Below are positions 1-5,896 of a stretch of 5,896 nucleotides of DNA, one piece after another. This DNA is from Candidatus Martarchaeota archaeon. GTDB taxonomy: Archaea; Micrarchaeota; Micrarchaeia; Micrarchaeales; Micrarchaeaceae. The DNA lies in NCBI GenBank assembly GCA_023485645.1, contig JAMCZM010000018.1, positions 1 to 5,896 of the forward strand. The letters run 5' to 3'. The notes beneath the pieces were generated by a model that did no database searches, was not told the DNA's origin, and was given only the letters and a program-made list of their open reading frames with translations. Made by a program: the position numbers and the translations under genes. The first letter of the stretch is position 1; each line of letters opens with the position of its first letter.

Positions 1-36
1 TATAACTTTTGTTAAAAAATTTGGCAATTCATCCTT
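1..36. repeat. Left arm of a 36-bp perfect inverted repeat
   Basis: The first 36 bases of the window are the exact reverse complement of 548-583, and identity stops at base 37. The arm encodes the last 12 visible residues of the membrane protein. Because it lies at the very edge, the repeat may continue further left. It is either a fold-back junction from assembly or amplification, or a real inverted repeat. Confidence 0.9.
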
Positions 37-2256
37 CCACCCATAAACCCCTATCGCTGCAGTAGCTCCAAGCGCCATGAACGACATTGCCCACGCTATC
101 CATGCATCGGTCTGCAAGGTATAATACAGAGTAATGGTATAATTTCCAGTTTTGTTCATGTACCACGCGTTCGCAAACCCGTTCACCGCAATGTGGTCCT
201 TCGGATTGACCTCAGTGCCATTGCTGTAGTAAGCATGCCAGTACTTGCTATATGTTTCTCGGAATACCAAATAAAATGGATCCCTCGCATTTTGTATTTC
301 TATAGTAACGCGTGTTGGGCTATCTTTTACAAATGTAATATTTACAGTATGAAAATTAAGTAGGGGAGTAGCATTTATAGTCGTGCTATCATTATACAAT
401 CCATTGACCTCGGTGCTAAATACTGAGTTATTTTTTAAGTCAAAAGCATTGCTTCCGATTATTGAAAATATGCCATCAATTGATATATTACCTGCATTTT
501 TGATATTTGAAGTGTATATTAATGGAACAGCTTTAGTATTAATATATAAGGATGAATTGCCAAATTTTTTAACAAAAGTTATATTATCTGAATTGTTCAA
601 GTTTGCATATATTGTATTAAAGCTAAATGGATCACCATAATTTAGATCTGCCTTACTTGTTTGTACCGCACTACCTTGAACTACAATATAACGTATACCT
701 AAAACCCCAAGCATGCTTGATATATAATTAGTATTTTTGATTTTCGAAGTGTCTATACCAGTCCCAATATTATCATAATAAAACTTTGTTATAGGATAAA
801 ATATCTCAGTTTGTTTTACATACCCTCCAGTAAAAACCGGTGCGTTTATCAAATATGAGTATATGTCTGTGCCAGTATACCAAGAAGCTAGGAACTGGAA
901 TCCAGAAGCGGCCGGTAAGGTGGCAACGCTATAGTTTCCTATGTTTGAATTAACATAGTTGCTTAAATTATATACGTGCCTTGGTATGTTTACGTAATAG
1001 GAGTAATGTGTGTATGGCTGTATATCATTAATATAAATTCCTGGGATCGTCATGGATATTGCCATAATTATTATTAAAGCCACAAACAAATTTTTGTTAA
1101 CTCTTTCGATAAAATAACCAATACCTATCGCAAATAACACTGCAAATATGAACCCCAATATCGGAACGAATTCGCCGCCGTACCTAGCAGCGTACAATGC
1201 AATGAAATCATGCAGTATGGGTTTGTATATGCTCCCAAACGGCATTGCAATTGTATTATAAAAGAATGTTATAACTAAAAACGAAATTAAGAGTACCAGC
1301 ACTATATTGGTTTTAACTTTTCCGTTCGGGCGTTTTATTGTAAAAATACTAGAAATTGCAATTATGAAAACAAGTATACTTACAATCATATACTGGTTAT
1401 TATTTACATTAAACATAATAGTAGTAATTATATTTGGATATCCAAACGAATACTGTTGTGCAGAATTAATAAAACTATAATAATCATTAGAAATGGGGTT
1501 TTTACTTAATAAATATGCCCCTGCTATCATGCTGGTATTTATTAATAACGCAAGGGTTAATGCCAAAAACATTAAGAAAAATAATCGTATCCTTTTACTT
1601 TTCTTATTATAAAGTATAAATAAAACCAGTAAAACGGTTCCAATAAATATAAAGTTTTGTATTAAATATAAAAACCCGCCAAATGCAAAAAATGTGGAAA
1701 GCAACAATATAAAAATAGCCAATGAAGGTATTGATTTTATGTTATAATCTTTTGATTCTATAAATTTTATCATAAAAAGAAAGGCCCAAGGGAGAAATGC
1801 TATATCAGTCATATTGGCCCCGGTTATGGAGTATAAGACTAAGAAACCAACAAACGATAGCAAGGTACGTATTTTATTCTCATAATCTGAAAGCAGTTCG
1901 TATAAAAGTATAAAACAGCCCAGCCCTCCTATTGCTGAAAATATAAAATTAGACAATTCCGAAGCTAAAATCCCATTAGAAATACTTGGAATTAACAGCA
2001 GCATATCATAAATTAAATTATATACTGAAGATATTGATTGGCTTATTACTCCCGTATAAATATTATTTTCGTAGATAAACATACTATTTTGCACATCAGC
2101 AAAAAACTTATTAAATGGTGAGGTAACGCCGATAAAAGGCGTGTCTTCGTGGACATATACGCTATTCTTGAACATCCACAACGGTTGTAAGATAGATAGT
2201 AATATTATTGCCCCTATAACTATATAAAAAAGAGCGTGATGTTTGTTATCGAACAT
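1..2256 (-). CDS. GT-C-like polytopic membrane protein, probable lipid-linked-sugar glycosyltransferase (3' end outside window)
   Basis: The frame is open for all 752 codons from ATG at 2256 to the left edge, with no stop. An AGGT ribosome-binding site 7 nt upstream supports the start. Residues about 9-28 form the first membrane helix, followed outside by His36-Glu37-Asp38, the place where GT-C enzymes carry their acidic metal/catalytic motif. Many hydrophobic helices follow to about residue 400. Then comes a soluble, aromatic- and Asn-rich domain (about 405-716) with 13 Asn-X-Ser/Thr sequons, and a last helix at about 718-740. This layout is known in archaeal GT-C and YfhO-like membrane proteins, which move sugars from polyprenyl-phosphate donors on the outer membrane face; that role here is inferred. 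The divergent glycosyltransferase genes next door agree with it. The last 12 codons (KDELPNFLTKVI) lie in a 36-bp inverted repeat of the gene itself, so the C-terminus may be an artefact. Confidence 0.75.
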   Translation of the reverse strand, partial: MFDNKHHALFYIVIGAIILLSILQPLWMFKNSVYVHEDTPFIGVTSPFNKFFADVQNSMFIYENNIYTGVISQSISSVYNLIYDMLLLIPSISNGILASELSNFIFSAIGGLGCFILLYELLSDYENKIRTLLSFVGFLVLYSITGANMTDIAFLPWAFLFMIKFIESKDYNIKSIPSLAIFILLLSTFFAFGGFLYLIQNFIFIGTVLLVLFILYNKKSKRIRLFFLMFLALTLALLINTSMIAGAYLLSKNPISNDYYSFINSAQQYSFGYPNIITTIMFNVNNNQYMIVSILVFIIAISSIFTIKRPNGKVKTNIVLVLLISFLVITFFYNTIAMPFGSIYKPILHDFIALYAARYGGEFVPILGFIFAVLFAIGIGYFIERVNKNLFVALIIIMAISMTIPGIYINDIQPYTHYSYYVNIPRHVYNLSNYVNSNIGNYSVATLPAASGFQFLASWYTGTDIYSYLINAPVFTGGYVKQTEIFYPITKFYYDNIGTGIDTSKIKNTNYISSMLGVLGIRYIVVQGSAVQTSKADLNYGDPFSFNTIYANLNNSDNITFVKKFGNSSLYINTKAVPLIYTSNIKNAGNISIDGIFSIIGSNAFDLKNNSVFSTEVNGLYNDSTTINATPLLNFHTVNITFVKDSPTRVTIEIQNARDPFYLVFRETYSKYWHAYYSNGTEVNPKDHIAVNGFANAWYMNKTGNYTITLYYTLQTDAWIAWAMSFMALGATAAIGVYGWKDELPNFLTKVI
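548..583. repeat. Right arm of the 36-bp perfect inverted repeat
   Basis: This arm lies inside the minus-strand membrane-protein gene, where it encodes the stretch around FVKKFGNSS (about residues 558-570) in the extracytoplasmic domain. That stretch fits the surrounding protein well, so this arm is probably the original and the arm at 1-36 the copy. The two arms enclose 511 bp (37-547). Confidence 0.9.
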
Positions 2257-2263
2257 TATTCTT

Positions 2264-2267
2264 ACCT
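2264..2267 (-). promoter_or_regulatory. Ribosome-binding site of the membrane-protein gene
   Basis: Read on the minus strand, AGGT sits 7 nt before the ATG at 2256 and fits the archaeal GGAGGTG-type consensus in four bases. It is the best translation signal near this start. Confidence 0.5.
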
Positions 2268-2277
2268 GAGTCTGCAA

Positions 2278-2286
2278 TATTTAAAT
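2278..2286 (+). promoter_or_regulatory. Candidate TATA box for the plus-strand glycosyltransferase cluster
   Basis: TATTTAAAT lies about 43 nt before the ATG at 2326. With the usual archaeal spacing of about 26 nt from box to transcript start, transcription would begin near 2308 and leave a leader of roughly 18 nt. The core ATTTAAAT is palindromic, so its direction is not fixed by sequence alone. The assignment rests on an AT-rich match and on spacing only. Confidence 0.35.
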
Positions 2287-2304
2287 TGATTTATGTGAAT
2301 AAAC

Positions 2305-2314
2305 AATATAAATT
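2305..2314 (-). promoter_or_regulatory. Candidate TATA box for the divergent membrane-protein gene
   Basis: On the minus strand this reads AATTTATATT, a good archaeal TATA-like match. A transcript start about 26 nt downstream would fall near 2283 and give a leader of about 27 nt that contains the AGGT ribosome-binding site. The predicted start lies within the opposing TATA box, so the two promoters would interlock. Confidence 0.35.
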
Positions 2315-2325
2315 AATGTGGCAAT

Positions 2326-3408
2326 ATGAAACTTTTAATAATATCCCAAACGAAGCCTTATAAAGGCAGCGGTACTGGTTTGACCGAGTATGCATATCAG
2401 CTAGAAATGCATATAAAGGCACTATTGGGAAGAAGGGACAGTATAAAAGAGCTATATGCTTTAGATCAGTCTAAAAGAAACAACATAAGCGGTTTAGTCT
2501 ATGCTAATACTGGCTTCAAAAAGAAAATCGCAGCAGTACCTAAAGATAAGTATGATATAATCCATATAACAGACCACGAGATAGGATTCGTTGCCAAGAT
2601 ACTAAAAAAGTCGGGAAATAAGGCCAAAATAGTAACAACGATACACGATCTTTCCAGGTTTGAGGAAGGCCTCCATAAGGGGCTAATCCAAAAAGCATAC
2701 AACAAGCTGGTACAAAGAAACATAAAAGACGCGATAAAATACTCGGATTTTATTTTATGTAATTCCTCTCAAACATATAATACAATAATAGAGAGATTTG
2801 GAAAGAGAAAGAACATGAAGGTAGTGCTACACGGTACAAACGATAGTATAATAAGAGCAAAATTGCGGGTTAGACATAAAGGAGAAATATTTACTGTAGG
2901 TTATATGGGAGCCTTAATGAAGCATAAAAATGTGATGTTCATTCTTGAGGCAGCAAAACTGTTAAAAAATAATCAATACAAGTTTGTGATATACGGCACA
3001 GGCGTAGATAAGAACGTGCTTAAAGCTTTCAAGAACAGATATAATCTTTCAAATGTTGACTTTATGGGATATTTGGACGAAAATAAGAAAGTCGAAGCAT
3101 ATGACAGCTTTGACGCTTTTGTCTTTCCAAGCTTATACGAAGGATTGGGCTACCCAATCCTCGAGGCCCAGGCCCGCGGTCTTCCTGTGATAATATATAA
3201 ACATGGAAAGATTCCAAATGAAGTAAGAAAATACTGCTTTGAGGCAGAGAGCCCTGAGCACATGGCACAGATAATAGAAGACCTTAAGGAAAACGGATAC
3301 AACGAAAAGCAAAGGAAGAAGGCAACAGAATATGCGAGGAGCTTCACGTGGAACAGATGTGCTAGGGAAACATTGAGCACATACAAATCATTAAGTAAAA
3401 ATAAGTAG
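2326..3408 (+). CDS. GT4-type glycosyltransferase, first of three paralogues
   Basis: A 360-residue GT-B-fold enzyme of normal GT4 length, predicted cytoplasmic, that would transfer a sugar from a nucleotide donor to a growing glycan. The N-terminal domain shows strand 1 (KLLIIS), a Gly-rich loop (GSGTG, 14-18), YDIIH (76-80), TIHD with the expected catalytic-site His107, and VLHG (His169). The donor-binding domain starts near GYMGAL (192-197), followed by KHKN. It carries the EX7E pair Glu272/Glu280. Residues 277-342 form the module almost identical in the two downstream paralogues, while the rest is clearly different from them. It is the first gene of the plus-strand cluster, behind a candidate TATA box, and has only a weak ribosome-binding site. 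The next gene begins 9 bp after its TAG stop. Donor and acceptor cannot be told from sequence. Confidence 0.9.
   Translation: MKLLIISQTKPYKGSGTGLTEYAYQLEMHIKALLGRRDSIKELYALDQSKRNNISGLVYANTGFKKKIAAVPKDKYDIIHITDHEIGFVAKILKKSGNKAKIVTTIHDLSRFEEGLHKGLIQKAYNKLVQRNIKDAIKYSDFILCNSSQTYNTIIERFGKRKNMKVVLHGTNDSIIRAKLRVRHKGEIFTVGYMGALMKHKNVMFILEAAKLLKNNQYKFVIYGTGVDKNVLKAFKNRYNLSNVDFMGYLDENKKVEAYDSFDAFVFPSLYEGLGYPILEAQARGLPVIIYKHGKIPNEVRKYCFEAESPEHMAQIIEDLKENGYNEKQRKKATEYARSFTWNRCARETLSTYKSLSKNK
3154..3351 (+). repeat. Shared GT4 C-terminal module, copy 1
   Basis: This stretch encodes residues 277-342 (PILEAQARG to SFTW) and aligns without gaps to copies at 4228-4425 and 5271-5468. I counted about 22 differences in 198 nt from copy 3. 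A 41-nt stretch (3286-3326) is identical to 5403-5443, and a 21-nt stretch (3256-3276) is identical in all three copies. Confidence 0.85.
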
Positions 3409-3411
3409 TGA
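3408..3411 (+). promoter_or_regulatory. Ribosome-binding site of the second glycosyltransferase
   Basis: GTGA overlaps the last base of the first gene's TAG stop and lies 6 nt before the ATG at 3418. It matches part of the archaeal GGTGA signal, supports that start, and suggests translation coupled to the upstream gene. Confidence 0.4.
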
Positions 3412-3417
3412 CATTAT

Positions 3418-4476
3418 ATGAAATCTCTAAAGGTGGCTTTGGTAGAAGCAAAAACATCATTTCAAAATTATAACACTTCTAAGACAGGATTTTATGGTTA
3501 CGTATACTATTTATTTAAGAATTTGTCTAAATATAATAGCAATATCGAAAAAGTTGGGATAGAAATAAATTCGACTTTTGGAAAGGGCTTTTCGATAATG
3601 TTTGATTCTATTGTAAGAGATTTTAGCAAATATAACATAGTCCATAATCTTGATCTTAACCCGTTCTTCCCATTGCGAAAAGGTAATTCCATAATAATAA
3701 GTACAGTTCATGATCTCGCTTTTATATTCGATAAAAAAAGTAATGAGGATGTGAGCCATACTTTAAAAGATCTAGTCTGGTCAAAATTAGTAACTAGATT
3801 AGGTCTTTATAGTACTCTAAAATCTAATTACTTAATAGCTGTTTCAACGTTAACTAAAAACGACTTAATAAAACTAGGTTATGATAAAGATAAGATATTC
3901 GTAGTCAACCATGGCCTAGATGAGAGCTTTTCATCACCAGTCAAAATCAAAAAGAAAACGGATAAGTTTATCATAGGTTACTTAGGTGCAATGCGCACTA
4001 GAAAAAACCCTGAATTTTTTATAAACGCTTTTAATAAACTACATGATGATGGTTATGAGATGAATGTATGGGGTAAATTAGGATATAACCGCGAAAAAAT
4101 AATTAAGATGTCAAAAGGTAACAAAAAGATAAAGTTTATGGGCTTTGCACCCGAAAATAAAAAAATCAGCATATATGATTCATTTAACTGCTTCGTCTTC
4201 CCATCGCATTATGAGGGTTTCGGAATACCGATCCTCGAAGCCCAGGCCCGCGGCCTCCCCGTGATAATCTATAAATACGGGAAAATACCTAAAGAAGTGA
4301 GAAAGTATTGCTTTGAGGCGGAAAATCCAGAGCACATGGCACAGATAATAAATAGTATAAGGATAAATGGATATAATGAGAAGCAACAGAAGAAGGCAAC
4401 AGAGTATGCAAGAAGCTTTACATGGGAAAGATGCGCAAAAGGTACTCTGGATGTTTATAGGATGGTGCTAAAATGA
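3418..4476 (+). CDS. GT4-type glycosyltransferase, second of three paralogues
   Basis: A 352-residue GT-B-fold enzyme, predicted cytoplasmic. Visible landmarks are YNIVHN (72-77), STVHD with His98, VVNHGLD (His165), the second-domain start GYLGA (187-191) with RKN, and FVFPSHYEG leading into the EX7E pair Glu266/Glu274. The N-terminal Gly-rich loop seen in the other two genes is poor here: the region reads SKTGFYGYVY (21-30), so the acceptor pocket may differ. In its N-terminal half it resembles the third gene more than the first, for example KDxxWxKLV, STLxSxYLI and YDKDKIFVVN against FDKTRIFIAS. Residues 271-336 are the shared module. The stop overlaps the next start in an ATGA junction, so the two genes are almost certainly co-transcribed. 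Specific substrate unknown. Confidence 0.9.
   Translation: MKSLKVALVEAKTSFQNYNTSKTGFYGYVYYLFKNLSKYNSNIEKVGIEINSTFGKGFSIMFDSIVRDFSKYNIVHNLDLNPFFPLRKGNSIIISTVHDLAFIFDKKSNEDVSHTLKDLVWSKLVTRLGLYSTLKSNYLIAVSTLTKNDLIKLGYDKDKIFVVNHGLDESFSSPVKIKKKTDKFIIGYLGAMRTRKNPEFFINAFNKLHDDGYEMNVWGKLGYNREKIIKMSKGNKKIKFMGFAPENKKISIYDSFNCFVFPSHYEGFGIPILEAQARGLPVIIYKYGKIPKEVRKYCFEAENPEHMAQIINSIRINGYNEKQQKKATEYARSFTWERCAKGTLDVYRMVLK
4228..4425 (+). repeat. Shared GT4 C-terminal module, copy 2
   Basis: This stretch encodes residues 271-336. The first 53 nt (4228-4280) are identical to 5271-5323, and 4405-4427 is identical to 5448-5470. The middle part is clearly more diverged, with about 24 differences from copy 3 in 120 nt. 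Overall I counted about 26 differences from copy 3 in 198 nt. Confidence 0.85.
4464..4467 (+). promoter_or_regulatory. Ribosome-binding site of the third glycosyltransferase
   Basis: GGTG lies inside the last codons of the second gene, 5 nt before the overlapping ATG at 4473. It fits the archaeal GGAGGTG-type signal and supports this ATG as the start. Confidence 0.5.
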
Positions 4477-5516
4477 ATGTTGCTTTACTTGGGATAACAG
4501 GAAATTTTACTCAGAATTCAGGCGCAGGTATACAAAGGTATATGTTCGAATTATATAATCATCTAAAGAATTCATACATGAATATAGATAAGATAGAATT
4601 CAGACCTATTCCACTAATTGGTAGCGGTATGTCATTTGCATTGCATACCATATTCGAAAATTTTAATAAATATGATATTTTACATAATCTTATGCCTGTT
4701 CCTTTCCTAAAACCAAAGTTGTTTAGGGAGAGTATTCTTATAACAACCGCACACGACTTTCAACCGTTATTGTACCCTCAATTCACCTTTGACCATGGAA
4801 CCACATTAAAAGACAAATTCTGGTTAAAACTTGTTGTTAAACCTGGATTTAAGAGTACCTTAAACTCTGACTACCTAATTGTAATTTCCTCGCAGACAAA
4901 GGAAGAAGCCATAGAGTTAGGCTTTGATAAAACCAGAATATTTATAGCAAGTCTTGGTTTAGATGGTCGTTTTACAAATGCCAAAGTCGAGAATCACGTC
5001 AAAATAAAAAGTTTCAAAGTCGGATATATGGGCGCATTAAGACTAAGGAAAAATATTAAATTTGCAATTGAGGCAGCAAATCAAATCAATGATAAAAAAA
5101 TAGAGTTTGAATTTTGGGGCAAGAAAGAATATGAATATAAATATCTGATTTCGCAGACTAAAAACAATAATATAAAGTTCATGAGCTTTGCACCAGAAGA
5201 TAAATTAGTTCAAATATACGATTCTTTTGACGCTTTCGTATTTCCAAGCTTTCATGAAGGCGAAGGGCTTCCGATCCTCGAAGCCCAGGCCCGCGGCCTC
5301 CCCGTGATAATCTATAAATACGGAAAGATTCCCAAGGAAGTAAGAAAGTATTGCTTTGAGGCAGAGAGCCCAGAGCACATGGCACAGATAATAGAGCACA
5401 TAAAGGAAAACGGATACAACGAAAAGCAAAGGAAGAAGGCAACGGAATATGCAAGAAGCTTTACATGGGAGAAGTGTGCAAAAGAGACGTTGGAAGTTTA
5501 TAAAAAGTTAAAGTAA
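4473..5516 (+). CDS. GT4-type glycosyltransferase, third of three paralogues
   Basis: A 347-residue GT-B-fold enzyme, predicted cytoplasmic. It has a Gly-rich N-terminal loop (NSGAGIQRY, 15-23), YDILHN, TTAHD with His94, a second-domain start GYMGAL (184-189) with RKN, and the EX7E pair Glu262/Glu270 in HEGEGLPILE. Where the paralogues have VLHG or VNHG, this protein has ASLG, with Leu161 replacing the His. That position is usually Asn or His in GT4 enzymes, so catalysis or donor contact may be altered. Residues 267-332 are the shared module, whose DNA alternates between matching the second and the first gene. Its start overlaps the second gene's stop by four bases. It ends in two successive TAA codons, followed by a short AT-rich gap. 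Confidence 0.9.
   Translation: MNVALLGITGNFTQNSGAGIQRYMFELYNHLKNSYMNIDKIEFRPIPLIGSGMSFALHTIFENFNKYDILHNLMPVPFLKPKLFRESILITTAHDFQPLLYPQFTFDHGTTLKDKFWLKLVVKPGFKSTLNSDYLIVISSQTKEEAIELGFDKTRIFIASLGLDGRFTNAKVENHVKIKSFKVGYMGALRLRKNIKFAIEAANQINDKKIEFEFWGKKEYEYKYLISQTKNNNIKFMSFAPEDKLVQIYDSFDAFVFPSFHEGEGLPILEAQARGLPVIIYKYGKIPKEVRKYCFEAESPEHMAQIIEHIKENGYNEKQRKKATEYARSFTWEKCAKETLEVYKKLK
5271..5468 (+). repeat. Shared GT4 C-terminal module, copy 3 (mosaic)
   Basis: The left part (5271-5323) is identical to copy 2. The middle part (about 5322-5443) is much nearer copy 1, with about 9 differences in 120 nt against about 24 from copy 2. The right part (5448-5470) is again identical to copy 2. This block pattern is the visible trace of recombination between the paralogues. 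Confidence 0.8.
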
Positions 5517-5552
5517 TAATAAACAAAAAAAAATCAGATACTGGTTTTATAT
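5517..5552. other. Short AT-rich gap between the third GT4 gene and the GT2 gene
   Basis: The 36 bases contain a second in-frame TAA, a run of nine A, and TTTTATAT directly before the ATG at 5553. I see no hairpin, no T-run terminator and no clear ribosome-binding site. The TATA-like run is too close to the ATG to serve as its promoter, so co-transcription with the upstream genes is the simpler reading. Confidence 0.4.
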
Positions 5553-5896
5553 ATGCAGAAAAATAAACTATTGTTATATGGGACTACTTTCAACGTAGAG
5601 AAGTATTTGCCAGCAGTAATGCAATCACTTGAATTTCTCAAACCGCTTGAATACGAGCTATTCGTAGTAGATAACTACTCAAAGGACAATACTTATGATA
5701 TATTAAAGTCATACCATTTCGTGCATATAATCCAAGCTAAATGCAGTAGGGGTAAAGGTAGGAACTTGGCTCTCGGTATGCTATTGGAAATAGCAAAGGA
5801 AAATTTCCCAATTAAATATATGGATTTTGATAATGTATTTACGCCACAATCAGCCGAGATAATAAAGAGGGACATAAAGAATTTGAAGGATAATGT
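5553..5896 (+). CDS. GT2-type glycosyltransferase, N-terminal part (runs off right edge)
   Basis: The frame is open from ATG at 5553 to the right edge, giving 114 complete codons. The N-terminus has the GT-A nucleotide-binding pattern: strand 1 KLLLYGTTFNVEKYL (5-19), then ELFVVDNYSKDNT (35-47) with the Asp40 and Asp45 expected to contact the nucleotide, then CSRGKGRNLAL (64-74). MDFDNVF (90-96) supplies the DXD-like metal site Asp91/Asp93. These landmarks, in this order and spacing, are typical of GT2 enzymes that use a nucleotide-sugar donor at the cytoplasmic face. No good ribosome-binding site precedes the ATG, but no earlier in-frame start looks better. It follows the third GT4 gene by 36 bp on the same strand and probably belongs to the same glycan pathway. 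The acceptor-binding part and any membrane helices lie outside the window. Confidence 0.8.
   Translation, partial: MQKNKLLLYGTTFNVEKYLPAVMQSLEFLKPLEYELFVVDNYSKDNTYDILKSYHFVHIIQAKCSRGKGRNLALGMLLEIAKENFPIKYMDFDNVFTPQSAEIIKRDIKNLKDN

Noticed and set aside
383..640. 85-codon open frame on the plus strand
   Set aside because: It lies antisense to the long membrane-protein gene, has no ribosome-binding site, and its product resembles no known family. Its KDELPNFLTKVI stretch recurs at the window edge only because of the inverted repeat.
5179..5454. Minus-strand open frames opposite the shared GT4 modules (also at 3062-3268 and 4180-4386)
   Set aside because: They recur because the sense-strand modules are nearly identical, and the local GC-rich codons remove antisense stops. 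The sense frames carry full glycosyltransferase motifs.
3154..5468. Shared GT4 modules as a mobile element
   Set aside because: The copies are in-frame coding sequence with gap-free alignment, no terminal repeats and no target duplications. Tandem gene duplication followed by conversion explains them better.
5546..5553. TTTTATAT as a promoter for the GT2 gene
   Set aside because: It touches the ATG itself, so transcription about 26 nt downstream would begin inside the coding region.
1..5896. tRNA, rRNA, CRISPR array, transposase or insertion sequence
   Set aside because: I saw no regularly spaced repeats, tRNA-like folds or transposase motifs on either strand; the only repeats are the inverted pair and the GT4 modules.

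Overview
The window looks like an archaeal surface-glycosylation locus. It is AT-rich. Arg is mostly AGA/AGG and Ile is often ATA. TATA-like boxes sit at plausible archaeal distances from the starts, and the few visible ribosome-binding sites resemble GGTG/AGGT. The large membrane protein has the layout of archaeal GT-C-type proteins. No rRNA, tRNA or housekeeping marker is present, so the assignment to Archaea is an inference; small acidophile-type or DPANN-like lineages would fit, but I cannot name a taxon.

Layout: positions 1-2256 are one minus-strand reading frame of 752 codons with no stop, running off the left edge. It encodes a polytopic membrane protein with a His-Glu-Asp motif in its first outside loop, a sequon-rich extracytoplasmic C-terminal domain and a final transmembrane helix. 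A 69-bp divergent intergenic region (2257-2325) carries TATA-like boxes for both directions. To the right, on the plus strand, lie three tightly packed GT4-type (GT-B fold) glycosyltransferases (2326-3408, 3418-4476, 4473-5516). After a 36-bp AT-rich gap comes the start of a GT2-type (GT-A fold) glycosyltransferase (5553 to the right edge).

The genes probably cooperate to build a lipid-linked or surface glycan. The cytoplasmic GT4 and GT2 enzymes would add sugars in turn, and the GT-C-like protein would act across the membrane on a lipid-linked sugar. This is read from family context and is not proven by the sequence.

Two things stand out. First, the three GT4 genes have divergent N-terminal two-thirds but nearly identical C-terminal modules (198 aligned nt, roughly 87-89% identical for the pairs counted). 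The module of the third gene is a mosaic that matches the second gene, then the first, then the second again, which points to gene conversion or module shuffling. Second, the first 36 bases of the window are an exact inverted copy of 548-583, inside the same membrane-protein gene. This could be a fold-back assembly or amplification chimera, or a genuine inverted repeat able to flip a segment of the gene.
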